Source of the DNA: Alphaproteobacteria bacterium
GTDB lineage: Bacteria > Pseudomonadota > Alphaproteobacteria > UBA9219
Reading direction: 5' to 3'
DNA: 38,953 nt
NCBI GenBank assembly: GCA_028690155.1
Contig: JAQVBU010000018.1
Location: forward strand, 1 to 38,953
Shown here one piece after another: positions 26,414 to 34,404 of the stretch. The notes under the pieces were generated by a model. That model did not search any database. It saw nothing but the letters and a program-made list of their open reading frames with translations, and was not told where the DNA came from. Numbering within the stretch: the first letter of the stretch is position 1; each line of letters begins with the position of its first letter. A program made the position numbers and the translations under genes.

Positions 26414-26836
26414 GTTTCCCCCTTTGGGTTGTAGTAGTGGGTAGTTGATAAAGAAAGGGACAAGCTGTCCCACAGCGGGGAATTTGATGCGTAAGGCCTG
26501 CACAGACAAGCGGGAAATAGCTTTTTGACGAACACGCGTTAGGGATGTTGCATTCCAGCAACAAGGTGTGCCGAGGGCGGCGTATTAACCATATGAAAAG
26601 CAAGGATTCCTTGAAAAAGGCGCTCTTAAGAAATGAATAAATCGTTAATAAATAAGATTTTCTTTACGTGGAAAGCCCTCGAACGGCCTTAGCTCCTGAA
26701 TCATTCCGGGACGGTAATAAAAAAGGGCTTAAGGTGTTATCGGAAGCGATCCTCGGCCCATAAGTCCTTGCACGCGGGGAAGGCGTGCCTTAAATAAGAT
26801 TTCTGTGCGAATCACCCTCCTGCCTCACGGGTTTTT
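26414..26836. other. Divergent intergenic region, porin to DUF3576 gene
   Basis: This 423-bp, partly AT-rich region contains no supportable gene. On the porin side it has two perfect hairpins that would lie in the porin leader: GGGACA/TGTCCC (26457-26471) and TGTTGC/GCAACA (26546-26563). On the other side it has a plausible promoter for the DUF3576 gene, TTGCAC (about 26774-26779) with TTAAAT 16 nt on. Its spacer holds an inverted repeat GCACGC/GCGTGC that could be an operator. Confidence 0.5.
26457..26563 (-). promoter_or_regulatory. Porin leader hairpins
   Basis: Two perfect 6-bp stems with small loops (GGGACA-AGC-TGTCCC; TGTTGC with a 6-nt loop) lie 44-150 bp upstream of the porin start. 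5' hairpins of this kind stabilise major outer-membrane protein mRNAs or act as small-RNA target sites. The role here is inferred. Confidence 0.35.
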
Positions 26837-27355
26837 ATGAAAACGTTTCGACCTTCTTTTGCGGCGTTTGTTGGATTGCTGGCGTTGGCAGCGTGCAGCG
26901 ACATCACGGCCGACCCGTCTTACGATAATAAGATGAGGGAAGAGCTTTACAAGAACGGGAGCCTTGTTTCGGACGAAGGGGGCTGGGATCTGTTTGGTCG
27001 TGACGAGGAGAAGAAGGAAAACACAGGCATCGGCGTCAATGCGTTTTTATGGCGGGCGGCTTTGGATACGATTTCGTTTATGCCCATTTCGTCGACGGAT
27101 CCGTTTGGTGGGGTGATTTTGACGGATTGGTACAGCGCGCCCGATTCGCCAAACGAACGAACCAAGCTGAATATTCTGATCCGCGATCGGGATTTGACGG
27201 CGAACGGTGTAAAAGTGTCGGTTTTTCGGCAAGTTAAGAAGGAAAAAGGCGACTGGGAAACGGCACCGGTTTCCGAGACGACGGCACGATCGATTGAAAA
27301 CGCGATTCTCACGCGGGCGCGACAAATCCATATGGCTCAAAAGCAGTTGGACTAG
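26837..27355 (+). CDS. DUF3576 family lipoprotein
   Basis: This 172-residue protein has a lipoprotein signal (AFVGLLALAACSD, lipobox LAAC with Cys20). The DUF3576 core follows, recognisable by GIGVNAFLWRAALDTISF, MPISSTDPFGGVILTDWY and the C-terminal ARSIENAILTRARQIHMA. The family is confined largely to alphaproteobacteria and is thought to be an envelope protein of unknown role. Its TAG stop (27353-27355) is formed by the left end of palindromic repeat copy B. It is convergent with the AlgH gene. Confidence 0.88.
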   Translation: MKTFRPSFAAFVGLLALAACSDITADPSYDNKMREELYKNGSLVSDEGGWDLFGRDEEKKENTGIGVNAFLWRAALDTISFMPISSTDPFGGVILTDWYSAPDSPNERTKLNILIRDRDLTANGVKVSVFRQVKKEKGDWETAPVSETTARSIENAILTRARQIHMAQKQLD

Positions 27356-27406
27356 AGCCTTTACCGGACGCGCAAACCAGGGCCAACCTTATCACGATCG
27401 GCTCTA
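27353..27406 (-). repeat. Palindromic intergenic repeat, copy B
   Basis: The outer arms are TAGAGCC and GGCTCTA. Read on the minus strand the element begins AGAGCCGATCG and continues with GATAAGGTTGGCC, then TTTGCGCG and GGTAAAGGCTCT. It aligns over its full length of about 52 bp with copy C1, and in its first half with A and C2. The left TAG is the stop codon of the DUF3576 gene. Confidence 0.7.
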
Positions 27407-27474
27407 AAAGGCCGTTTGAGGCCTCGGCCCCCTCTGATTTCAATGCGGTTCTTTAATGGATCACCCTTGATGGG

Positions 27475-28086
27475 TTAGGCGTTCCCCTGCGTATGCGAAA
27501 GCATGGCGGGCGCGATGCCGATTTGTTTAAGCGCACATTCCCATTTGGTTTCCAAATTGGGGTCGAACAGAATGGTTTCGTCCACGTCCGCCGTCAGCCA
27601 GCCGTTGTCTTTTAATTCGCCTTCAAGTTGCCCGGCGCTCCACCCGGCATAGCCCAAAAGAAGAAGCGCGCGTTTGGGCCCTTTGCCCTTGGCAATATCC
27701 TCGATGATTTCGATGGTGGCGGTCACGGAGATCGAATCGTCAATGCGCACGGTGCCGTCCCGAAGATAATCGTTGGAATGCAGAACGAAGCCGCGCCCCA
27801 TTTCAACGGGGCCGCCGAATTGGACAGGGATGTCGGGCGCAAGATCGCGGTCGACCTGGATGTGGAGTTGTTCGAGAAGCAAAGGGAAATCGGCTTCGCC
27901 CAAAAGGCGGTTGACGATAAGGCCCATAGCGCCTTGAGGCCCGTGCGAACAGACGTAAATGAGGCTTCGCGCAAACCGTGGATCGGGCATGCCTGGCGTG
28001 GCGACGAGGAACTTGCCCGTAAGCCACGTCGGGCTGTCGGGCGTTGGCCCGCCGGTTTTTTTGATAGGTGACAGAAGCTCTTTCAT
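27475..28086 (-). CDS. YqgE/AlgH family protein (DUF179)
   Basis: The 203-residue protein has the family landmarks: LTGKFLVATPGMPDPRFARSLIY, recognised by GKFLVATPGM and the RS(L/V)IY strand; then GAMGLIVNR, the VQFGGPVEMGRGFVLHS region, and LLLGYAGWSAGQLEGEL, LGYAGW being the diagnostic motif. AlgH was first linked to alginate control in Pseudomonas, but its molecular function is unknown. It is divergent from dsbD, a neighbourhood often seen in alphaproteobacteria. Confidence 0.93.
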   Translation of the reverse strand: MKELLSPIKKTGGPTPDSPTWLTGKFLVATPGMPDPRFARSLIYVCSHGPQGAMGLIVNRLLGEADFPLLLEQLHIQVDRDLAPDIPVQFGGPVEMGRGFVLHSNDYLRDGTVRIDDSISVTATIEIIEDIAKGKGPKRALLLLGYAGWSAGQLEGELKDNGWLTADVDETILFDPNLETKWECALKQIGIAPAMLSHTQGNA

Positions 28087-28186
28087 GCGATAGGCCTGTG
28101 AAATCTTCTCTTGCCAAGGTCAATAGAAGCAGCGATTCTTTCGTAGCATAAATTGGCGCGGTCTTCCTTACGAAAAGGAAAGGGCT

Positions 28187-30292
28187 ATGGTTTTGAAGGG
28201 CAAAGAGCTTTTTTTTCGGGCTGTTTTCGGATTTTTGGTGTGTGTTTTTCTTCCGTTGCCGACGTGGGGGATGGCGGGAGATTGGGTGGGAGACGAGGAT
28301 CTTCAGGCGCGCCTGATTTCGGCCCACACGGCCGTAGGCGATGCCGCGAGGGTTTCTTTGGGGCTTGAGATCAAGCTTGGATCGGGCTGGCATACGTACT
28401 GGCGTTCATCAGGGCAGGCGGGTTTTGCGCCGACGCTCGAGTGGGATAAAGCCGATGCCGGCAACGTGCGCGATGTGACCTTTTTTTATCCCGCGCCCTC
28501 GCGGTACCAAGCCTATGGGCTTGAGACGGTCGGCTATCGCAATCATGTCGTGTTTCCGTTGGACGTGAGCCTTGCGCATGCGGGGAAAGCGTTGCGCGCT
28601 CAAGCGACGGCCGATCTTTTGATTTGTTCGACGATTTGCGTGCCCAAACGCGTCGAGGTGGCGCTGGCCCTTCCGGAAGGCAAGGCCGAGCCTTCGCCCG
28701 AAGCGGAGATTTTAAAGCGCTTTCGCGATCAGATTCCTTCCTCGCCGGAGGAATCCGGACTTCTTCTGCGCAGCATGACGACCGACGGGAAAAGCCTGAC
28801 GTTTGCGCTTACGGCGCGGCATCCTTTGAAAGCGCCGGATGTGTTTGTCGAAACCCCCTTGAATATCGGCTTCGGCGCGCCGGTCGTGGCGCTCGATCCG
28901 GACGGCTTTTCGGCGACGCTGACGGTTCGGGCCGTCGATACGATGCCGCGCCCCGATGCGCTGGCCAGCCTTCCCTTGACGCTGACTTTTACGGATCCTC
29001 CCTTTGCGACCGAGATCACGACGCAAACGCCCGCGACGTTCGTTCGATCCCCGTCGTCACCCTCGATGTCGGAACAGGGACTTCGGCTTGGTTTGGCCCT
29101 GCTTTTTGCGTTGCTGGGGGGCTTGATCTTGAACTTGATGCCGTGCGTTTTGCCCGTGCTTTCGTTGAAGGTCGTGTCGCTCATTGGGCATGCCGGGCAG
29201 GATACGGCCAAAGTTCGGCTCAGTTTCCTGATGACGGCGGCGGGGATCGTCTTTTCGTTTCTCGTTCTGGCGGCCGCGACGGTTCTCCTGAAGGGGCTCG
29301 GGATGACGCTCGGCTGGGGCATCCAGTTCCAGCAGCCGATGTTTTTGATGTTTCTTGTCCTGCTGTTGACCTTCTTTGCGGCCAATTTGTGGGGACTCTT
29401 CGAGATAACCCTGCCCCGGTTTCTGGCGGACAGGATGGACGGAAGATTCGAGCCCAGCCTTGTGGGCAGCTTTTCGGCCGGCGCGTTCGCGACGCTTCTG
29501 GCGACGCCGTGCTCGGCGCCGTTTCTGGGTACGGCCGTGGGCTTTGCCTTGAGCGGCGGCGTCGCCGAAATTTTCGCGGTTTTCCTTTGCTTGGGCCTCG
29601 GCATGGCGGGTCCCTATTTTCTGCTCCTGGCGTTTCCGGGACTCGTGACGCTTCTGCCGAAGCCGGGCGCGTGGATGGTTGGTTTGAAGAGGGCTCTCGG
29701 TATCGTGCTGGCGCTGACGGCGCTGTGGCTTTTGTGGGTGTTGAAGGCGCAAATCACGGCGCCGATGGCTCTGTCCTTCATGCAGCTTATGATCGCGCTC
29801 GGCCTTCTTCTGGCGCTTCGGAAAAGAGGGACGCTTCGTGGGCTGACGACGGCGGGGCTTGTGATCGTGAGTCTTTCGGCGCTCACCCTCGGTTGCGTGG
29901 GGGCCGACCGGCCCAGAGAAGGAACGCAACTCGATCGGCGCTGGATGGCGTATTCCCCGGCGACGTTGCGTGCCGATCTTGCGGAAGGGAAGACGGTTTT
30001 TTTGAACGTGACGGCGGACTGGTGCCTGACGTGCAAGGCCAACAAGCGTTTTGTGCTGAAGACGGAAAAGGTGGCGCGGCGGCTTTTCCGCGGCGACGTG
30101 GTGGCGATGCAGGCGGACTGGACCATCCCGGATCCCTCGGTGGACGAGCTGCTGCACACGTACCGGCGCTACGGCATTCCGTTTAACGTTGTCTTCGGGC
30201 CTGCGGCGCCGGACGGCATCGTCCTGCCCGAGCTTTTGACCTCGGCGGTCGTGCTTGACGCTTTGGACCGCGCGTCGGGGGCCAGGCCCTAG
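28187..30292 (+). CDS. Thiol:disulfide interchange protein, DsbD/ScsB type
   Basis: The protein carries electrons from cytoplasmic thioredoxin across the inner membrane to periplasmic thiol proteins. The 701 residues comprise a signal peptide (1 to about 30) and a periplasmic DsbD-alpha-like domain with C147 and C151 (ICSTICVPKR). A multi-helix membrane domain follows with the redox pair C320 (NLMPCVLPVLS) and C442 (TPCSAPFLG), then a C-terminal thioredoxin domain with C613 and C616 (ADWCLTCKANK). All six cysteines expected for the three-stage relay are present. The large N-terminal domain resembles ScsB more than E. coli DsbD. The stop TAG (30290-30292) is the left end of palindromic repeat C1. 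Confidence 0.93.
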   Translation: MVLKGKELFFRAVFGFLVCVFLPLPTWGMAGDWVGDEDLQARLISAHTAVGDAARVSLGLEIKLGSGWHTYWRSSGQAGFAPTLEWDKADAGNVRDVTFFYPAPSRYQAYGLETVGYRNHVVFPLDVSLAHAGKALRAQATADLLICSTICVPKRVEVALALPEGKAEPSPEAEILKRFRDQIPSSPEESGLLLRSMTTDGKSLTFALTARHPLKAPDVFVETPLNIGFGAPVVALDPDGFSATLTVRAVDTMPRPDALASLPLTLTFTDPPFATEITTQTPATFVRSPSSPSMSEQGLRLGLALLFALLGGLILNLMPCVLPVLSLKVVSLIGHAGQDTAKVRLSFLMTAAGIVFSFLVLAAATVLLKGLGMTLGWGIQFQQPMFLMFLVLLLTFFAANLWGLFEITLPRFLADRMDGRFEPSLVGSFSAGAFATLLATPCSAPFLGTAVGFALSGGVAEIFAVFLCLGLGMAGPYFLLLAFPGLVTLLPKPGAWMVGLKRALGIVLALTALWLLWVLKAQITAPMALSFMQLMIALGLLLALRKRGTLRGLTTAGLVIVSLSALTLGCVGADRPREGTQLDRRWMAYSPATLRADLAEGKTVFLNVTADWCLTCKANKRFVLKTEKVARRLFRGDVVAMQADWTIPDPSVDELLHTYRRYGIPFNVVFGPAAPDGIVLPELLTSAVVLDALDRASGARP

Positions 30293-30343
30293 AGCATTTT
30301 TGGGAAAGGTCGGCCTTTTTGGCGCAGACGGTAAATGCTCTAG
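30290..30343 (+). repeat. Palindromic intergenic repeat, copy C1
   Basis: This is the best-formed copy. TAGAGCATTT at the left pairs perfectly with AAATGCTCTA at the right (10 bp), with GCC/GGC pairing inside around a T5 loop. It includes AAAGGTCGGCC on one arm and GACGGTAAAT on the other, shared with copy B. The left TAG is the dsbD stop codon. The size and the TAGAGCAT ends recall RIME-type elements of Rhizobiales. Confidence 0.75.
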
Positions 30344-30356
30344 CCCCTTGATTGCC

Positions 30357-30416
30357 GAGTAGATTCACGCGAACGGCCGGCCGCAAAAGCGGCCAACCTT
30401 ATCACGATCTACTCTA
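30357..30416 (-). repeat. Palindromic intergenic repeat, copy C2
   Basis: The outer arms are GAGTAGAT and ATCTACTCTA. Read on the minus strand it starts TAGAGTAGATCG, then GATAAGGTTGGCC, then a GCCGC-type inner stem and CGTTCGCGTGA as in copy A. It follows C1 after 13 bp. The minus-strand TAG (30414-30416) is the stop codon of the pilin-like gene. Confidence 0.7.
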
Positions 30417-30956
30417 GTTGATCATGAACGTCAGGGCGAGACGGGCATTCAATTCATCGCCGCACGCAGCGACGGCGGCGTCAACCTGTTGCGCGTCGGG
30501 CAAAGGATAGATAAGGCTCCATGACGCGTTTGGCATCGGCTTGGCGGCGACGGAAAGAAGATGGAGCTCGGTTGGTTCGAGACTTAGAAAATAAAGAGCT
30601 ATACGGCGGCAGTTATGGGAGGGTAAAAAGGTTTCGACGCGAACGCTGTTGCGTGTGGCGGCGTGCGCGTCAAGCGTGCCGCCCCAAGGGAGCGACCGGT
30701 CCATCGTGGCTGAAACCTGACCGCTTTGGATCAAGGCGGCCCAGACGTCGTCACCGGGGTCGAGCGAAGGGATGCGTTGGGCCGACGCGGCAGAACGGAC
30801 GGTGCGGACGATCCACAGGATTTTCGACGTGGCCTCGACGAAGCGCTTGTTTTCGAGGATGGAGGCGACCGAAACGGAAGCCGCGCCGCCGATAATGCTA
30901 AGAACGACGACGAGGACGGCTAGAAAAAGACGGTCTTGATCTTTAAGAGTGAACAT
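30414..30956 (-). CDS. Pilin-like membrane-anchored protein (PilS/TcpA-like)
   Basis: The 180-residue protein has one N-terminal hydrophobic helix (about 10-32). A helical stretch EATSKILWIVRTVRSAASAQ follows, then DPGDDVWAALIQSGQVSATM, SLPWGGTL and an SVRVETF strand. C116 and C165 could form the C-terminal disulfide typical of type IV pilins. This order (long helix, W/G loop, PWGG, strand, two Cys) resembles PilS-type type IVb pilins. No prepilin leader with a clear cleavage site is seen and no pilus assembly genes are nearby, so the call is tentative. The start ATG 30956 lacks an obvious ribosome site; the frame is open further upstream. It is divergent from rsmA. Confidence 0.5.
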   Translation of the reverse strand: MFTLKDQDRLFLAVLVVVLSIIGGAASVSVASILENKRFVEATSKILWIVRTVRSAASAQRIPSLDPGDDVWAALIQSGQVSATMDRSLPWGGTLDAHAATRNSVRVETFLPSHNCRRIALYFLSLEPTELHLLSVAAKPMPNASWSLIYPLPDAQQVDAAVAACGDELNARLALTFMIN

Positions 30957-31031
30957 GGAGCGAAAAGCAAAAAGAATTATGGAGATAAGCTTAACCGATA
31001 GAGCGTCTTTTTCGCAACGAGAGAGTTGGTT

Positions 31032-31859
31032 ATGGAACAAGAGATAGTTTGGCCCCCGCTGCGGGATGTTCTGGCGCGGTATGATTTGAAAGCGCGTAAG
31101 GCGTTGGGGCAGCATTTTCTGTGCGACATGAATTTGACGCGCCGGATTGTCGCGTGCGCCGGCGATCTGTCGGGTTGTACGGTTTTTGAAGTCGGTCCCG
31201 GACCCGGCGGCCTGACGCGCGCGCTTTTGGAATCGAAGGCCGAGCGGGTCGTCGTCATCGAAAAGGACGAACGTTTTTTTCCGGCGCTTCAAGAGGTTGA
31301 GGCTATGGTTCCAGGACGGATGCAGCTTATCGGGGGCGATGCGTTGACGCTGGATCTTGAGGCCTTGGCGCCCCCGCCGCGCGTGGTCGTGGCGAATCTT
31401 CCCTATAACGTGGGGACGGAGCTTCTTGTGGGCTGGCTGAAGAAGATCGACGCCTTTCGAAGTCTGACGCTGATGTTTCAGGCCGAGGTCGTGGATCGTT
31501 TGGTTGCGGCGCCGTCGAGCAAGGCGTACGGCCGTTTGTCGGTCCTGACCCAGTTTTGCGCTGTTCCCCAGCGTGTTATGGAGCTTCCTGCGTCGGTTTT
31601 CGTGCCGCCGCCTAAGGTGGCTTCGGCCGTTGTGCGCCTTGTCCCGAGACCGGACCGTCCTCCGGATATTCCAATCAGGGTTCTGGAAACGGTGACGGCG
31701 CATGCCTTTGGGCAACGACGTAAAATGTTACGGTCGAGCTTGAAGCCGCTGGGAGGCGAAGCCCTTCTGGCTCAAGCGGGGATTGATCCAACGGCGCGGG
31801 CCGAGACGCTCAGCCTCGCTCAGTTTGAGGCGCTTGCGCGGCTTGTAGCGCGGCAATAA
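31032..31859 (+). CDS. rsmA: 16S rRNA dimethyladenosine transferase RsmA (KsgA)
   Basis: RsmA dimethylates A1518 and A1519 near the 3' end of 16S rRNA in late 30S assembly. The 275-residue protein shows KALGQHFLCD, the SAM-binding VFEVGPGPGGLT, VIEKDERF, and the catalytic NLPYNVGT, followed by the C-terminal helical domain with FGQRRKMLRSSLK. ATG 31032 is taken over TTG 31026 because GAGAG lies at a suitable distance. Its last 50 bp overlap the 3' end of aroK on the other strand. Confidence 0.97.
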   Translation: MEQEIVWPPLRDVLARYDLKARKALGQHFLCDMNLTRRIVACAGDLSGCTVFEVGPGPGGLTRALLESKAERVVVIEKDERFFPALQEVEAMVPGRMQLIGGDALTLDLEALAPPPRVVVANLPYNVGTELLVGWLKKIDAFRSLTLMFQAEVVDRLVAAPSSKAYGRLSVLTQFCAVPQRVMELPASVFVPPPKVASAVVRLVPRPDRPPDIPIRVLETVTAHAFGQRRKMLRSSLKPLGGEALLAQAGIDPTARAETLSLAQFEALARLVARQ

Positions 31860-32376
31860 CCGCCTGGGCGTTCGTGGCGACGGAAGGAGCCCCGCAGGTT
31901 ACGGCCAGGTCGGCCAGAGCATAAAAAGGGCTCCGGGCGGCAAGAAGCGCGCTTATGGTTTTTAAAGGGTCGGCGCTTCCGGCCAAAAGAGGCCGCGAGG
32001 AGAGGTCTCCAAGCCTCTGGGACAAAATTTCCGGCGAAGCCTTAAGCCAGACGGACAGAGCTTTCTCTTGAATGCTTTGGCGTGTGGCCTCGTCAAGAAA
32101 GGCCCCGCCTCCAAGGGAAACAACGCACGGAGGTCGGTCCAAAAGGGCCGCGATGACGTCCCGTTCCATCCGGCGGAAGGCGTCCTCGCCTTCCTCGGCG
32201 AAGATTTGGGCTACGGATCGATGCGCCCGGCGTTCGATTTCCCGGTCCGAATCGACGAAAAGACAACCCCAATGTTCGGCCAAAGCCTGACCGATGGTTG
32301 TCTTGCCGACTCCCATCATGCCGATCAGGACAAGAGGCTTGGCCCCCCCAATTTTTTGGTCGAATGTCTTGCTCAT
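31810..32376 (-). CDS. aroK: Shikimate kinase AroK
   Basis: AroK phosphorylates shikimate in aromatic amino acid synthesis. The 188-residue protein has the P-loop GMMGVGKTT (19-27), DSD-REIE for shikimate and magnesium, the RRMERD helix and SLGGGAF, and the lid-region Arg in LSSRPLL. In many alphaproteobacteria aroK is followed by aroB and faces xerD. Here aroB is absent, but the divergent block leading to xerD is kept. The unusually long tail overlaps rsmA by 50 bp. Confidence 0.95.
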   Translation of the reverse strand: MSKTFDQKIGGAKPLVLIGMMGVGKTTIGQALAEHWGCLFVDSDREIERRAHRSVAQIFAEEGEDAFRRMERDVIAALLDRPPCVVSLGGGAFLDEATRQSIQEKALSVWLKASPEILSQRLGDLSSRPLLAGSADPLKTISALLAARSPFYALADLAVTCGAPSVATNAQAVIAALQAAQAPQTERG

Positions 32377-32522
32377 GCCACAATTTACTGTAACAAAGAC
32401 ACCGAAGCCAATCTTTCTTGAAACCCGGATTTTTCTTGGAAAAAAAAGCCGAAAAGGGTGGGTTTTAAGACATAAGACGGCTACACTATCTTTGGATTTT
32501 TTTGTGCTAAGGAGGAAACGGC

Positions 32523-32669
32523 GTGCGTTCTCAATCGCTTGTTGCTGTTGCAGTCGGTTTTTTGTTATTACTCGTGGCCTGTGGGGCGTTATGGCTGTCG
32601 AACGCTCAGATTATGCCTTCGTCCGAGAAGGTGGAAATGGTCGTGCCCGATGAAAGGCTTCCTCGCTAG
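32523..32669 (+). CDS. Small lipoprotein-like membrane peptide, 48 residues
   Basis: This short gene was found by eye from a perfect Shine-Dalgarno AAGGAGG 7 nt before a GTG start at 32523. The product begins MRSQSLVAVAVGFLLLLVAC, a short charged start, a hydrophobic stretch and a lipobox-like LVAC with Cys20. A 28-residue mature part with an acidic/basic tail ending VVPDERLPR follows. It may be a tiny lipoprotein or a single-pass peptide. Its end overlaps the next gene start by 20 bp, so it is the first gene of the xerD-nadD-rsfS-rlmH operon. I know no function. Confidence 0.7.
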   Translation: MRSQSLVAVAVGFLLLLVACGALWLSNAQIMPSSEKVEMVVPDERLPR

Positions 32670-34404
32670 TCTCTGTGTTGTTCTTTTCGGGGCGGTCGCG
32701 GCGCGTGCGCAAGCCGCGGCGCCGACGGGGCCTGCGGTTGAACCGAAGCCTGTTGTCGAGGACAGGACGGTTGTGACGGCGCCTCTTCCGGAAGGGCTTG
32801 CCGCCTTATCCGCTGATCTTGCGATTACGCCCGTGTCGATGGACACGCTGCCTTTTGTGAGCCGGGAGTCGGTGGGCGTACAAGACGCGACGAGTCTCGG
32901 CGTCTCGATGTGGCGCGGCACACGGCGTCCGGTGGCACAGTTTTTGATGGACCAAGCGCGTCCGACGGCCTCGCCTGTGTTGAATGATCTTGTGTTGCGC
33001 GTGCTCGAAACCGCGGCCGTTCCGCCCGAGGGGACGGAAGAAAAGGGCGGGAACAGCCTTGTCGCGTCGCGCGTAAGGGCTCTTGTGCGTTTTGGCAAGG
33101 CAAACGAGGCGTTGGCGCTGGCGCGCCAAGCGGATCCGACGCTTGTCGACGGAGCGATGGCCCGCATGGCGGTTGAGAACGCTTTTTTGACCGGCGATGT
33201 GTCCGGATGCCGGACCCCGGCAACTTTGGTCAAAGCCTACCCTAAGGAAAACTGGCAGAAGTTTCTTATCCTGTGTCATTTGCAAGCGAACGACAGGCAT
33301 GCGGCTCAGGTGGCCTTGGATGTGTTGCGTACGGAAAGCAAGGCCAATAAAGATGACCTGTTCTTGACGGTGGCGGAAAAGAATGTGTTGGGGGACAATC
33401 GCGCGCTCCCTCTTAAAATCGATCCTCAGCGCGCCGACCTTTTGGGCTTGATGCAGATGGCGGGCTTTCCTGTATCGCGGACGCTTTTTGCGCAGGCGGA
33501 GCCGGCGCGTGCGCGCGCCTTTTTGCGCATACCGGGACAACGGGACGATCAACGTTTGGCGTTGGCCGAGCGGGCGGCCGAAAGCGGTATGCTCAGCCCC
33601 GAGGAATTGGGCGAAGTCTATGCGTCGGTGTCTTTCCCCGCTGCCGCGTTGGCGGCACCGTTGGTGACGACCGAGAAAGGCTCGTCGTTACGGGCGCTTT
33701 TGTATCAAGCTTCGGTGGCACAACCGAACGCCGCGCTTAAGGTTGCGCTGGCAACGCGTTTTGTCGCATCCTCCGATGCGGCCTTTTTGAATGGTGCCGG
33801 CGCGCTCTTGTGGGCCATGCTGGGGCCGATACCGGTTGACGAAACGTTGGCGGAGAAGGCCGTTCCGCTTGCCCACCTTTACATGCTGGCGGGCAAACCC
33901 GACGTGGCCAAAGCTTGGCTTGAGGAAGCGCGGCGCACAAACCATGGCGCGGCCGAGCGCGACGCGTTATGGCCGGCGTTTGTTTTGTCGGGGTTGGAGG
34001 CCGGGGACGGCCCGGCTTTTTCGGAAGCCTTCGACGCATGGTTTGAGCCAAAATTGAAGGCAGCGGACAAGCAAACGCTTCGCAAGGATCTTGCGCCGAC
34101 GCTGCTTATTCTCGAAGCGGCCGGAAAGCCGGTTCCCGACACGGCGTGGGCCAAGATTCTGGCCAAGAGCCAGCTTTGGGAAAAAGAAAAAGCCTCGCCG
34201 CTTGGCATCGCGCGGTTGCGCCATGCGGCGGCGGACGCGCGGCGCGCCGAGACGGTTTTGTGGGCGGCGCGTCTTGCGGCTGAATCGCCGTCGTCTCTGT
34301 CCGTATCGTTGGAGATTATACGGGCCCTTCGGCAGGTGGGGCTTGGCGACGACGCGGCGGTTTTTGCGCGGCACGGCGCCGCTCTTCTTGCCGAGGCGTC
34401 TTAA
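32650..34404 (+). CDS. Exported helical-repeat protein of unknown function
   Basis: The 584-residue protein begins with a signal peptide (MKGFLASLCVVLFGAVAARAQA, cleavage near 21). A Pro-rich stretch follows, and then long helical arrays with Ala/Leu periodicity like TPR or solenoid proteins (VRFGKANEALALARQADPTL; PLAHLYMLAGKPDVAKAWLEEA). There is no catalytic motif. A protein of this type between aroK and xerD is a neighbourhood I recall from Rhodospirillales, where it is unnamed. ATG 32650 is chosen because the signal peptide starts there; the open frame upstream belongs to the small gene region. Its stop overlaps the xerD start (TAATG). Confidence 0.75.
   Translation: MKGFLASLCVVLFGAVAARAQAAAPTGPAVEPKPVVEDRTVVTAPLPEGLAALSADLAITPVSMDTLPFVSRESVGVQDATSLGVSMWRGTRRPVAQFLMDQARPTASPVLNDLVLRVLETAAVPPEGTEEKGGNSLVASRVRALVRFGKANEALALARQADPTLVDGAMARMAVENAFLTGDVSGCRTPATLVKAYPKENWQKFLILCHLQANDRHAAQVALDVLRTESKANKDDLFLTVAEKNVLGDNRALPLKIDPQRADLLGLMQMAGFPVSRTLFAQAEPARARAFLRIPGQRDDQRLALAERAAESGMLSPEELGEVYASVSFPAAALAAPLVTTEKGSSLRALLYQASVAQPNAALKVALATRFVASSDAAFLNGAGALLWAMLGPIPVDETLAEKAVPLAHLYMLAGKPDVAKAWLEEARRTNHGAAERDALWPAFVLSGLEAGDGPAFSEAFDAWFEPKLKAADKQTLRKDLAPTLLILEAAGKPVPDTAWAKILAKSQLWEKEKASPLGIARLRHAAADARRAETVLWAARLAAESPSSLSVSLEIIRALRQVGLGDDAAVFARHGAALLAEAS

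Noticed and set aside
28624-30186. 520-codon plus-strand frame overlapping dsbD.
   Set aside because: It is an alternative frame of dsbD with Gly/Arg/Asp-rich shadow composition; the dsbD frame has all catalytic cysteines.
30957-31715. Upstream extension of the pilin-like frame to 433 codons.
   Set aside because: The extension is antisense to rsmA and reads as Arg/His/Gln-rich nonsense; the gene is taken to start at 30956.
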